Source of the DNA: Bradyrhizobium sp. ORS 375
GTDB lineage: Bacteria > Pseudomonadota > Alphaproteobacteria > Rhizobiales > Xanthobacteraceae
Length of the DNA: 40,808 nt
Assembly: GCF_000239775.1 (NCBI RefSeq)
Contig: NZ_CAFI01000449.1
Span: forward strand, 1-40,808
Reading direction: 5' to 3'
The notes under the pieces are model-generated. The model saw only the letters and a program-made list of their open reading frames with translations. It did not search any database and was not told the DNA's origin. A program made the position numbers and the translations under genes. Positions 9,095-17,455 of this stretch are shown here, in pieces. Position 1 is the first letter of the stretch, and each line of letters starts with the position of its first letter.

Positions 9095-9110
9095 ATACGC
9101 GATTGCGTAT
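9095..9110. promoter_or_regulatory. Palindrome upstream of chvE (candidate operator)
   Basis: ATACGC-GATT-GCGTAT is a perfect 6-bp inverted repeat, and the symmetry extends outward with one bulged base (AAGA / TCTT). It lies 71-86 bp upstream of the chvE start, within the 140-bp gap after the lactonase gene. This fits an operator for a sugar-responsive regulator; the cognate protein is unknown. Confidence 0.4.
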
Positions 9111-9164
9111 CTTGATACCAGCTGGCTGTTAGGCTGAACGACGCTTGACTGATTGTTCCTCCTC

Positions 9165-10049
9165 TCAGATCGACAGCACGACGTCAGGCTCGGCGCGTCC
9201 CCGGGCGCCGACGTCGAGCAGAAAGGTCTGGCCATGGCCCGGGTCGGCCGCCTTGGCCGCCGCGTCCATGTCCTGCCAGGCCGAGGTGACCAGCAGGCGC
9301 GACAGCTCAGGGCCGACGAAAGCCGGACAACTCGCCTGAACAGCCGGAACCGCGATGGATCGCAGATGCTCGCCCTGCGGGCTGTAGACGTCGACACAAC
9401 CGCCGCCCCAGCGCGCGTTCCAGATCCGCCCCTCGGCATCGACCACGGCGCCGTCGAGTCCGCCGATGCCGGTATGGCGCAGCAGCACTTCCGGCTCACC
9501 GTGCGGCAGACCGGTCTGCGGGTCGAGCGCCACGCGGTAGAGCACGTTCTCGTCAGTATCGGCGAAATAGCCGATCGCGCCGCCTGCCGAGAAGCAGATC
9601 GCGTTGGGAATCGTGATGTTGGGAAACAGGCGAATGATCTCGCCGCGATGCAGCGCGTAGATCGCGCCGAGCCCGCGCTCGGCCTTGCGGCCCATGGTGC
9701 CGATCCAGAACGTGCCGGAGGGATGCACGCGCGAGTCGTTCGACCGTGTCGCCGGATTGTCGGCTTCCAGCGGCCGATACAGCGACATTGCGCCGTCGGC
9801 GATGCTGCGGATGTAGAGCCCATCCTCGGCCACGATCAGTTGCCTGGAGGCGTCGATACGACCAAGCGCGCTCGCCATTTTTCCGAGCCCGTGGCGGCGC
9901 ACCTTCCCCGTGCCGATCACGGCCTCGAACAGGAGGCCCTCGCGAATGTCGAACCACCAGGCGGTGTCGGTGGCCGGATCATAGGTCGGGCCCTCACCGA
10001 GATGGCAATGCTCGGCGCAGAGCACGGTGGTCGGCACCTGCTCGATCAT
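9165..10049 (-). CDS. SMP-30/gluconolactonase-family sugar lactonase (probable arabinonolactonase)
   Basis: A 294-residue six-bladed propeller lactonase that would hydrolyse the aldono-lactone made by the upstream sugar dehydrogenase (L-arabinono-lactone to L-arabonate, or galactono-lactone). Metal-site motifs are visible: Glu in HLGEGP near residue 18, Asn/Asp in RSNDSRVHPSG near 103, the INxIxFS-like IPNAICFS near 147, and the catalytic Asp in GGLDGAVVDAEGRIWNA near 200. The start overlaps the galM stop as ATGA. It is the last enzyme gene before the chvE transporter. The exact lactone specificity is inferred from context. Confidence 0.88.
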   Translation of the reverse strand: MIEQVPTTVLCAEHCHLGEGPTYDPATDTAWWFDIREGLLFEAVIGTGKVRRHGLGKMASALGRIDASRQLIVAEDGLYIRSIADGAMSLYRPLEADNPATRSNDSRVHPSGTFWIGTMGRKAERGLGAIYALHRGEIIRLFPNITIPNAICFSAGGAIGYFADTDENVLYRVALDPQTGLPHGEPEVLLRHTGIGGLDGAVVDAEGRIWNARWGGGCVDVYSPQGEHLRSIAVPAVQASCPAFVGPELSRLLVTSAWQDMDAAAKAADPGHGQTFLLDVGARGRAEPDVVLSI

Positions 10050-11125
10050 GCGGACGCTCCCGCCGTCGAGAAGCGATACACGATCTCGTGCTTATAGACG
10101 TCGTCGGGCCCAAGACGGGGGCTCGGAAAGTCCGGGCGGTTCGGGCTGTCCGGCCAGACCTGCGGCTCCAGGCACACGGCGTCGGATTGGCGATACACGC
10201 GTCCCTTGCCGCTGACGGTCGCGTCGATGTAGTTGCCGGAATAGACCTGCAGGCCGGGCTGATCCGTGTGCAACTCCATGACCCGCCCCGAGCGCGGCGA
10301 CTCCAGCCGGGCTGCGAAGCGCACGCCAACACCATCGCGCAGACAGTAATTGTGGTCATAGCCGCGGCCGCACTTGATCTGCGCATCGTCGGCCCGGATG
10401 CGCGCGCCGATCGGCTGCGCCTCGCGAAAGTCGAATGGCGTCCCAGCGACCGCATGCGGCGGTCCCTCCAGCGGGATCGCCGTCTCGTCGATTGCGAGGT
10501 AGTGGTCCGCCGCGAGCGTCAGACGATGATCGAGAATGTCGGTGCCGGCCGTGAGGCCGTCGAGATTGAAGAAGCTGTGATTGGTCAGGTTGACGACCGT
10601 CGTGCGGGTCGTCCGGGCGCTGAAGCTGATGGCCAGCTCCATCGGCCCGGTCAGCTGATAGGTGACGCGGACGTCGAGCCGTCCTGGATAATTCGCCTCG
10701 CCGTCGGGACTGACATAGAGCATCGTGACCGAGGGGTGATCGCCATCCTCGGTGGCAACGATCTGCCAGAGCTTGCGGTCGAAACCGTCAGGGCCACCAT
10801 GCAGGGCATGGGCGCCATTGTTGGCGTCGAGGCGGATCTCCTGACCGTCGAGCGAAAAGCGCGCCTTGGCGATCCGGTTGGCGTAGCGACCGACCGTTGC
10901 GCCGAAAAACCTGCGAAGCCTGACGTAGCTCAGCAGATCGTCATGACCGAGCACGACATCGTCGACGGCGCCATGCGCATTCGGCACCAGCAGCGCCTGC
11001 AGCGCCGCGCCGAACGTGATGATCCGCGCTTCGAAACCGCGAGCGCCACGCAAGGTGACGCGCTCGACCTCACGGCCGTCCGGCAGGCTGCCAAACACAT
11101 CCCTGGTGATCGCAGGCTCTGCCAT
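10046..11125 (-). CDS. galM: Aldose 1-epimerase (mutarotase)
   Basis: A 359-residue GalM-type mutarotase that interconverts alpha and beta anomers and so supplies the anomer used by the sugar dehydrogenase. Family landmarks are intact: RFFGATVGRYANRIA near 72, His109 in ALHGG, catalytic His183 in VNLTNHSFFNL, and catalytic Glu320 in CLEPQVWPDSPN. No signal peptide is seen, so the enzyme is cytoplasmic. It is 3 bp from the dehydrogenase gene and overlaps the lactonase gene by ATGA, so the three are almost surely co-translated. Confidence 0.93.
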   Translation of the reverse strand: MAEPAITRDVFGSLPDGREVERVTLRGARGFEARIITFGAALQALLVPNAHGAVDDVVLGHDDLLSYVRLRRFFGATVGRYANRIAKARFSLDGQEIRLDANNGAHALHGGPDGFDRKLWQIVATEDGDHPSVTMLYVSPDGEANYPGRLDVRVTYQLTGPMELAISFSARTTRTTVVNLTNHSFFNLDGLTAGTDILDHRLTLAADHYLAIDETAIPLEGPPHAVAGTPFDFREAQPIGARIRADDAQIKCGRGYDHNYCLRDGVGVRFAARLESPRSGRVMELHTDQPGLQVYSGNYIDATVSGKGRVYRQSDAVCLEPQVWPDSPNRPDFPSPRLGPDDVYKHEIVYRFSTAGASA

Positions 11126-11128
11126 GGC

Positions 11129-12055
11129 TTAGTCCTCGAACGGCTCGACGATGTGGCGACGGCCGAGCAGGAAGGCGTCGGCCACCAGCCGCAGCGGCGC
11201 CAGGTCGACGTCACCAGCCCCGGTCTTCGTCAACTCGACGAAGCGGCGATAGAGGCCGGGATACTCCCGCTCCTTCTCGTCGATCATCACCTGATCATCC
11301 AAGGTCATCTGCGCTCCGCCCAACGACAGCTTCAGCTGTCCGGCATCGGTCTCGATGCGGATGTCCCAGCTCTGCGGCCCGGTCTGGCGGAAGTCGAACT
11401 CGGCCGCGATCGGCAGCTCGCTCGCCGTGGACATGGCGATATTCGCCGCGATCGGCGCCTGGCAATTCGACGGGAACGACAGCTCGGCCTCGGTCACGAA
11501 CACCGGCTCGGGCAGGATGCGCGTCAGGATCGACAGCGCGTTGATCCCGGGATCGAACACGCCGAGCCCGCCCGGCTCCCAGATCCAGGCCTGCCCCGGA
11601 TGCCAGACACGGACGTCCTCCTTCCAGTCGATGCGGACGCTGCGGATCTGGCGCGCCGACAGCCACTGCCGCGCCGGCTCGACGGCGGGCGCGTAGCGCG
11701 AGTGCCAGGTCGCAAACAGCGTGCGCTGCTTCTTGGCGGCGAGCACGACCAGCGGATCGAGCTCGCTCACGGCGGCGCCCGGCGGCTTCTCCAGCATCAC
11801 ATGCTTGCCGGCCTCGAGCGCGACCAGCGCCTGGGCGCGGCGCACCTGCGGCGGCGTGCATAGCGACACCGCGTCGATCTCCGGCCCGTCGCGCAAGAGT
11901 TCCTCGATCGAGCCGAAATGCGGCAGGCCTGGCAGCGAAGCGTTGCGGCTCGCCACCGCGGTCAGGGTCACACCCTCGGTGGCGGCGATCGCCGGGACGT
12001 GCTGGTCTTTGGCGATCTTGCCGAAGCCGACGATGGCGACACGAAGCTCGCTCAT
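11129..12055 (-). CDS. Gfo/Idh/MocA sugar 1-dehydrogenase (L-arabinose/D-galactose type)
   Basis: A 308-residue protein: N-terminal Rossmann fold (VAIVGFGKIAKDQH, residues 6-19) and the C-terminal Gfo/Idh sheet domain. Lys90 (MLEKPPG), Asp168 and Asn172 (FDPGINAL) correspond to the Lys-Asp-Asn active-site set of the Azospirillum L-arabinose 1-dehydrogenase, and the length (about 308) fits that family and Pseudomonas galactose dehydrogenase. It would oxidise L-arabinose or D-galactose to the 1,4-lactone with NAD(P)+. An upstream in-frame extension overlaps the previous gene and has no family similarity, so the ATG at 12055 was chosen. The neighbours make L-arabinose the likeliest substrate. 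Confidence 0.88.
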   Translation of the reverse strand: MSELRVAIVGFGKIAKDQHVPAIAATEGVTLTAVASRNASLPGLPHFGSIEELLRDGPEIDAVSLCTPPQVRRAQALVALEAGKHVMLEKPPGAAVSELDPLVVLAAKKQRTLFATWHSRYAPAVEPARQWLSARQIRSVRIDWKEDVRVWHPGQAWIWEPGGLGVFDPGINALSILTRILPEPVFVTEAELSFPSNCQAPIAANIAMSTASELPIAAEFDFRQTGPQSWDIRIETDAGQLKLSLGGAQMTLDDQVMIDEKEREYPGLYRRFVELTKTGAGDVDLAPLRLVADAFLLGRRHIVEPFED

Positions 12056-12057
12056 CT

Positions 12058-12987
12058 CTAGCGCCCCCAGCGCAGTACGAGCGGATCGAGCCGGCGCGCG
12101 ATCTCGATCAGGCCCTTTTGCGTCGCCGGATGGATCGGCGGCTGCGGCGCACGCAACGTGTCGTGCTTGATCACGCCGCCCTCCTTCATCAGGATCTTGC
12201 AGGTCGCAAGCCCGCACTGGCGGTTCTCGTAGTTGATCAGCGGCAGCCAGCGCTCATAGGCCGCGGCAGCCGCGTCGCGATCGCCTGCGAAATACGGATC
12301 GATGATCTTGCGGATGCCATCCGGATAGCCGCCGCCGGTCATCGCGCCGGTGGCGCCGGCTTCGAGATCGGCCATCAGGGTGATCGCCTCCTCGCCGTCC
12401 CACGGGCCCTGGATGTCAGCGCCGCCAGCCTCGATCAGCGCGCGCAGCTTGTCGGCGGCGCGCGGCACCTCGATCTTGAAATAAGCGAGGTTCTCGATCT
12501 CCTTGGCCATGCGCGCGAGCAGCGGCACCGACAGCGGCGTGCCCGCGACCGGCGCGTCCTGCACCATGATCGGAATCGAGATCGCATCCGACACGCCGCG
12601 ATAGAACTCATAGATCGAGCTGTCGGGCACGCGGAAGGTCGCGCCGTGATAGGGCGGCATCACCATGACCATCGCGGCGCCCTTGTCCTGGGCGCGGCGC
12701 GAGCGCTCGGCGCAGACGAAGGTCGAGAAATGTGTGGTCGTGACAATGATCGGCACACGGCCCGCGACATGCTCCAGCACCGTGGTCATGACGAGATCGC
12801 GCTCGTCATCGGTCAGCACGAACTGCTCGGAGAAATTGGCGAGGATGCAGATGCCGTGCGAGCCGGCATCGATCATGAAGTCGATCGCGCGCTTCTGGCC
12901 CTCGAGATCGAGACGGCCATCGGCATCGAACACGGTCGGCGCCACCGGGAAGACGCCCTTGTAGAGCTTTTTGGCGGAAGCGGTCAT
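12058..12987 (-). CDS. L-2-keto-3-deoxyarabonate dehydratase (DHDPS/NAL family)
   Basis: A 309-residue TIM-barrel of the dihydrodipicolinate synthase/N-acetylneuraminate lyase superfamily, the same length as Azospirillum KDA dehydratase (there named AraD). The Schiff-base lysine is Lys171 in LAYFKIEVP, the tyrosine motif is MPPYHGATF near 113, and there is a TTTHFST loop near 84. It converts L-2-keto-3-deoxyarabonate to 2-oxoglutarate semialdehyde. The ATG at 12987 is chosen because AAAGAGGTG lies just upstream; the longer frame runs into the dehydratase gene. It lies between arabonate dehydratase (10-bp gap) and the sugar dehydrogenase (2-bp gap). An aldolase producing glycolaldehyde and pyruvate is a less likely alternative. 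Confidence 0.87.
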   Translation of the reverse strand: MTASAKKLYKGVFPVAPTVFDADGRLDLEGQKRAIDFMIDAGSHGICILANFSEQFVLTDDERDLVMTTVLEHVAGRVPIIVTTTHFSTFVCAERSRRAQDKGAAMVMVMPPYHGATFRVPDSSIYEFYRGVSDAISIPIMVQDAPVAGTPLSVPLLARMAKEIENLAYFKIEVPRAADKLRALIEAGGADIQGPWDGEEAITLMADLEAGATGAMTGGGYPDGIRKIIDPYFAGDRDAAAAAYERWLPLINYENRQCGLATCKILMKEGGVIKHDTLRAPQPPIHPATQKGLIEIARRLDPLVLRWGR

Positions 12988-12997
12988 GGGCACCTCT

Positions 12998-14734
12998 TTA
13001 GTGATTGTCGCGCGGCACCGGCGAGCCGGTGCGGCCGACCAGGAAGTCGAAATCCACGCCGCGATCGGCCTGCAGCACGTGATCGATGTAGAGCTTCTGA
13101 TAGCCGCGGTCGGCATGCGGCTTCGGCGGCGTCCAGGCGGCGCGGCGCGCGGCGAGCTCCTCGTCGCTGACATGCAGATGCAGCCGGCGGCCGGGAACGT
13201 CGAGCGTGATCATGTCGCCGTTCTTCACCAGCGCCAGCGGTCCGCCGACGGTGGCTTCGGGCGCGACATGCAGCACGACGGTGCCGTAGGCCGTGCCGGA
13301 CATGCGCGCATCCGAGATGCGGATCATGTCGCGCACGCCCTGGCGCAGCACCTTCGCCGGCAGCGGCATGTTGCCGACTTCGGCCATTCCCGGATAGCCC
13401 TTCGGGCCGCAGTTCTTCAGCACCATGATGCAGGACGCGTCGATGTCGAGATTGTCGTCATCGACCGCGTCATGCATCTCCTCGACGCTCTCGAACACGA
13501 CGGCGCGCCCAGTGTGGTTCATCAGTTCCGGCGAGGCCGCGGACGGCTTGATGACCGCGCCGTTAGGCGCGAGGTTGCCGTTGAGGATGGCAATGCCGGC
13601 CTCGGTCTTGAACGGCGTCTCGAACGGCGTGATCACATCGGCATTGTAGTTCGGCGCCTCGGCCACGTTGTCCCACAGCGTCTTGCCGTTGACGGTGCGC
13701 GCGTCCTTGTGCAGCAGGCCGCGCTCGCCGAGCGCACGCAGCACCGCCGGCAGGCCGCCGGCGTAATAGAAATCTTCCATCAGGAAGCGGCCCGATGGCA
13801 TCAGGTCCACCAGGCAATGCACGTCGCGGCAGAGCCGGTCGAAATCGTCCAGCGTCAGCTCGACGCCGACACGGCCGGCGATGGCGAGCAGATGCACCAC
13901 CGCATTGGTCGAGCCGCCGATCGCCGCCAGCGTCCGGATCGCGTTCTCGAACGCCTGGCGCGTCAGGATGTCCGACGGCTTGAGATCTTCGTTGACCATC
14001 TCGACGATGCGGCGGCCAGCCATCCGCGCGAGCAGGTTGCGGCGCGCGTCCGCGGCGGGGATCGCGGCATTCTCAGGCAGGCCGATGCCGAGCGCCTCGA
14101 CCATCGAGGCCATCGTGGAGGCCGTGCCCATCGTCATGCAGCTGCCGGCCGAGCGGTTCATGCCGGCCTCGGCCTCATGGAACTCCTTCAGCGTGATCTC
14201 GCCGGCCCGCAGCTGCTCGCTCATCGAGATGATATTGGTGCCGGAGCCGATGATCTGGCCGCGATAGACGCCGCGCAGCTGCGGGCCGCCGGAGACGCCG
14301 ATCGCCGGCAGGTCGGCCGAGGCCGCGCCCATCAAGAGCGCCGGCGTGGTCTTGTCGCAGCCCATCAGCAGCACGACGCCGTCGAGCGGATGCGCGCGGA
14401 TCGCCTCCTCGACGTCCATCGAGGCGAGGTTGCGGAACAGCATCGCGGTCGGGCGCATCGTCACCTCGCCGAGCGAGGAGACCGGGAATTCGAGCGGATA
14501 GCCGCCGGCATCGAGCACGCCCTGGCGGACGTGCTCGGCGATGACGCGGAAATGCGCGTTGCAGGGCGTCAGCTCCGACCAGGTGTTGCAGATGCCGATC
14601 ACCGGACGGCCTTCGAAGCGGTCCTGGGGCGTGCCGCTATTCTTCAGGAATGAGCGATAATAGAAGCCCATCTTGTCCTGGCGGCCGAACCACGCCTGGC
14701 TGCGCAGCTGCTTGTCTGATTTGTCGTTGCTCAT
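12998..14734 (-). CDS. L-arabonate dehydratase (IlvD/Edd family)
   Basis: A 578-residue iron-sulfur dehydratase. The cluster cysteines are Cys49 (GICNTWSE), Cys126 (LMGCDKTTP) and Cys199 (AGSCMTMGTAST), all in the positions expected for the IlvD/Edd superfamily; Lys128 next to Cys126 is the usual carbamylated Mg2+ ligand. The N-terminus RSQAWFGRQDKMGFYYRSF is typical of the pentonate/hexonate dehydratase subgroup rather than of IlvD itself. It would dehydrate L-arabonate (possibly D-fuconate or D-galactonate) to the 2-keto-3-deoxy acid. The start overlaps the gntR stop as ATGA. The symbol araC is used for it in Azospirillum, but it is unrelated to the AraC regulator. Confidence 0.9.
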   Translation of the reverse strand: MSNDKSDKQLRSQAWFGRQDKMGFYYRSFLKNSGTPQDRFEGRPVIGICNTWSELTPCNAHFRVIAEHVRQGVLDAGGYPLEFPVSSLGEVTMRPTAMLFRNLASMDVEEAIRAHPLDGVVLLMGCDKTTPALLMGAASADLPAIGVSGGPQLRGVYRGQIIGSGTNIISMSEQLRAGEITLKEFHEAEAGMNRSAGSCMTMGTASTMASMVEALGIGLPENAAIPAADARRNLLARMAGRRIVEMVNEDLKPSDILTRQAFENAIRTLAAIGGSTNAVVHLLAIAGRVGVELTLDDFDRLCRDVHCLVDLMPSGRFLMEDFYYAGGLPAVLRALGERGLLHKDARTVNGKTLWDNVAEAPNYNADVITPFETPFKTEAGIAILNGNLAPNGAVIKPSAASPELMNHTGRAVVFESVEEMHDAVDDDNLDIDASCIMVLKNCGPKGYPGMAEVGNMPLPAKVLRQGVRDMIRISDARMSGTAYGTVVLHVAPEATVGGPLALVKNGDMITLDVPGRRLHLHVSDEELAARRAAWTPPKPHADRGYQKLYIDHVLQADRGVDFDFLVGRTGSPVPRDNH

Positions 14735-15474
14735 TCCTGGTCCGTTCGTGCGGCCGATTGCGCATGACGCCGCCGGCCGTTGTAGATGACTTCGATCATA
14801 GCCTCCGAGGCGCCCTCGGGATCTCCATTGGCGATCGCATCAATGATGCGCTGGTGCCAGACCAGCACGGTGTCGCGATCGGCGGTCTCGACCGGGGCGC
14901 TCAAGACGAAGGAGGCACGCAGTGCCGCCTCGATGACCGCGCCGATGGAGCGCATGAAGGGATTGCCGGACGCATTGGCGATCGCGATGTGCAGGGCGAG
15001 GTCGGCGTCGGCGAAGGCGACCGAGGTCGACGGCTCGCGCTCCATCTTCGCCATCGCCGTGCGCATGGCGGCGACGTCGTCCTCGCTGCGGCGTTCGGCC
15101 GCGAGCGCTGCCGCGCGTGGCTCGATCGCAAGCCGGATCTCGGCGAGGTCGGCGAGGAAGCGCTTGTCGATGCCGGCGTCGAGGTGCCACGCCAGCACGT
15201 CCGGGTCGAACATGTTCCAGGCGGAGCGCTCGCGCACGACGGTGCCGACGCGCGCCTTGGTCGAGAGCAGGCCCTTGGCCACCAGCGTCTTGACGCTCTC
15301 GCGCAGCACCGGCCTGGAGACCCCGAACGTCGCCGTCAGCTCGGCATCGCCCGGCAACCGTGCGCCCTCGCCGAGCCGGCCCGAGATGATGTCGATGCCG
15401 ATGCTGCGGGCGACCTCGGCGTGGTTGGAATGGGCGCGCCGGGTCGGAATCGAAACGATATGCGGCGACGTCAT
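14731..15474 (-). CDS. GntR/FadR-family transcriptional regulator of the sugar operon
   Basis: A 247-residue regulator. The N-terminal winged helix (about 20-80) contains GARLPGDAELTATFGVSRPVLRES, and the C-terminal FCD ligand-binding domain (about 105-235) keeps the metal-site Asp158/His162 (DLALH) and His207 (VWHQRI). It probably represses the surrounding operon and responds to a sugar acid intermediate. It is embedded in the operon: ATGA overlaps join it to yjfF upstream and to arabonate dehydratase downstream, so it is likely autoregulated. The ATG at 15474 was chosen for that overlap and the MTSPHIVSIPTRR N-terminus. Confidence 0.9.
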   Translation of the reverse strand: MTSPHIVSIPTRRAHSNHAEVARSIGIDIISGRLGEGARLPGDAELTATFGVSRPVLRESVKTLVAKGLLSTKARVGTVVRERSAWNMFDPDVLAWHLDAGIDKRFLADLAEIRLAIEPRAAALAAERRSEDDVAAMRTAMAKMEREPSTSVAFADADLALHIAIANASGNPFMRSIGAVIEAALRASFVLSAPVETADRDTVLVWHQRIIDAIANGDPEGASEAMIEVIYNGRRRHAQSAARTDQE

Positions 15475-16466
15475 GTCGGCGCCCCAGCCGGCTTGGCGCC
15501 AGCCGGTTTGAGAGATGAGCGGCGCGCGAGCGCCATCAGACCTTGCTGCAGCGCAATGAAGACGAACAACAGAACCCCCGTGGCGATCTTGGTCCACCAG
15601 CTCGACAGCGTGCCGTCGAAATTGATGTAGGTCTGGATCATGCCCTGGATCAGGACGCCAAGGAAGGTGCCGATGACGGAGCCCTGCCCGCCCGTCAACA
15701 AAGTTCCGCCGATCACGACGGCCGCGATGGTATCGAGCTCGACACCGACCGCCGACAGCGAATAGCCGGCGGCCGTATAAAAGGAGAAGACGATGCCGGC
15801 GAGGCCCGCGAGCACGCTGGACAGCATATAGATTCGGATCGTCATCGACCCGACCGGGATGCCCATCAGCGCCGTCGCGGCGCGGCTGCCGCCGAGCGCA
15901 TAAACGTTGGCGCCGAACCGCGTCAGGTGCAGCAGCAGCGCACACAGCACCAGGATCACCAGCATCGCAATCGCGATCGCGGTGAGCCGCCCGCCGCCCG
16001 GCAATCTGATCGCAAAATCCGAAACGGCGCTGTAGATCGGCGCGGTGATCGGAATCGACTCGGTCGACAAAAGGAAGCTGATGCCGCGCGCCAAAAACAT
16101 GCCGGCGAGCGTCACGATGAAGGGCGGCAGCTCGAAGACGTGGATGACGGTGCCCATCGCGGCGCCAAACAGCGCACACAGCACCAGCACCATCGCGAAG
16201 GCGGCGAGCGGCGGAATGCCCCAGCGCTCGATCGCGAGCGCCGTGAACACGGTGGTGAAGCCGATCACCGAGCCGACCGACAGGTCGATGCCCCCGGAGA
16301 TGATGACGAAGGTCATGCCGGCCGCGACGATGCCGAGGAAGGCGTTGTCGGTGAGCAGATTGGCGACGACGCGGGTCGAGGCGATGTTCGGGAACTGCAG
16401 CGCGCAGAGCGCGAAGCCGGCGACCAGCACGAAGGCGGTGATCGCAACCGAGGTCGAGGCTTTCAT
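15471..16466 (-). CDS. yjfF: Sugar ABC transporter permease, YjfF type
   Basis: A 331-residue CUT2 permease with 8-10 membrane segments. It has the family signature IISGGIDLSVGSVIGFT near residue 57, the FGANVYALGGSRAATALMGI loop near 188 and IAAVVIGGTLLTGGQGSVIGT near 238. In E. coli, YjfF pairs with YtfT in the galactofuranose transporter YtfQRT-YjfF. Here the pair probably carries a furanose sugar such as arabinofuranose or galactofuranose. ATGA overlaps join it to ytfT and to gntR. The C-terminal tail is Ala/Pro/Gly-rich. Confidence 0.9.
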   Translation of the reverse strand: MKASTSVAITAFVLVAGFALCALQFPNIASTRVVANLLTDNAFLGIVAAGMTFVIISGGIDLSVGSVIGFTTVFTALAIERWGIPPLAAFAMVLVLCALFGAAMGTVIHVFELPPFIVTLAGMFLARGISFLLSTESIPITAPIYSAVSDFAIRLPGGGRLTAIAIAMLVILVLCALLLHLTRFGANVYALGGSRAATALMGIPVGSMTIRIYMLSSVLAGLAGIVFSFYTAAGYSLSAVGVELDTIAAVVIGGTLLTGGQGSVIGTFLGVLIQGMIQTYINFDGTLSSWWTKIATGVLLFVFIALQQGLMALARRSSLKPAGAKPAGAPT

Positions 16467-17455
16467 GACTTCGTCCTCCGCCAGCGCGCGGTGAAGCGCG
16501 AGAGATCGCCGAGCCGCGGCGACTGCGCCAGCAGCACGGCCAGCACGACGACGGCCTTGACCAGCAGATTGAGCTCCGGCGGATAGCCTGAGAGGAGAAT
16601 GCCGGTATTCATGGCCTGGATGATCAGTGCGCCGGCCACCGCCAGCACCAGGCTGAAGCGGCCGCCGAACAGCGAGGTGCCGCCGATCACAACCGCGAGG
16701 ATCGCGTCGAGCTCGAGCCAGAGACCGGCGTTGTTGGCGTCAGCGCCCATGATATCAGCCGCGGCGATCACGCCTGCCAGCGACGCACACAGGCCGCACC
16801 AGACATAGACCGAGAGGATCATCGCGCGCGTGCCGACGCCCGACAGTTCGCTGGCGCGGGCATTGCCGCCGGTCGCCTCGATCAGGAGCCCGAGCGCGCT
16901 GCCGCGTACGACCGCCGCCGTCACCAGCAGCATGCCCAAGGCGATCACCACCGGTGTCGGCAGGCCGAGCACGGCGCCATTGCCCATCCACACCAAATCC
17001 GGCGAGGTGAAGGTGACGATGCGCCCTTCGGTGATGAGCTGCGCGATGCCGCGGCCCGCGACCATCAGGATCAGGGTGGCGACGATCGGCTGGATGCGCA
17101 GCACGGCGACGAGGATGCCGTTCCACAATCCGCACGTCAGGCCGACGGCAAGCGCGGAGGCGAGCACGACCGGCAGCGAATGGGTGTCGGCGAGGCTCGC
17201 CGCCGTGGCTCCGGCGATCGCCATGACGGCGCCGACCGACAGATCGATACCGCCGGTCGCGATCACCAGCACCATGCCGAGCGACAACAGCGCTACGGGC
17301 GTGCCGCGGTTGAGCACGTCGATCACGCTGCCGAACAGCCGGCCGTCCTGCAGGTGCAGGTTGAAGAACTGCGGCGATACCAGACGATTGATCATCAGGA
17401 TGACGATCAATGCCAGAACCTGCGCAAAGCCGCGGCGGGGAATGCGAAGCATCAT
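16463..17455 (-). CDS. ytfT: Sugar ABC transporter permease, YtfT type
   Basis: A 330-residue integral membrane permease with the CUT2 signature VIATGGIDLSVGAVMAIAGA near residue 64, the later EATGGNARASELSGVG loop and ILAVVIGGTSLFGG. The second permease of the heterodimer lies immediately downstream, with an ATGA overlap; the ATPase gene upstream also overlaps by ATGA. The N-terminus begins MMLRIPRRGFAQVLALIVI with the first transmembrane helix. Confidence 0.9.
   Translation of the reverse strand: MMLRIPRRGFAQVLALIVILMINRLVSPQFFNLHLQDGRLFGSVIDVLNRGTPVALLSLGMVLVIATGGIDLSVGAVMAIAGATAASLADTHSLPVVLASALAVGLTCGLWNGILVAVLRIQPIVATLILMVAGRGIAQLITEGRIVTFTSPDLVWMGNGAVLGLPTPVVIALGMLLVTAAVVRGSALGLLIEATGGNARASELSGVGTRAMILSVYVWCGLCASLAGVIAAADIMGADANNAGLWLELDAILAVVIGGTSLFGGRFSLVLAVAGALIIQAMNTGILLSGYPPELNLLVKAVVVLAVLLAQSPRLGDLSRFTARWRRTKS

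Noticed and set aside
9035-9110. Replication-type iterons or a CRISPR-like array in the chvE leader
   Set aside because: Only three contiguous 16-bp units with no spacers, no rep or cas gene nearby, and the location is a gene leader.
12971-14653. 560-codon rightward frame opposite arabonate dehydratase
   Set aside because: Low-complexity Arg/His/Asp composition and no motifs; the opposite strand encodes a complete IlvD-family enzyme.
14731-16179. 482-codon frame extending gntR upstream
   Set aside because: The upstream part overlaps yjfF in another frame; the regulator starts at 15474 with an ATGA overlap.
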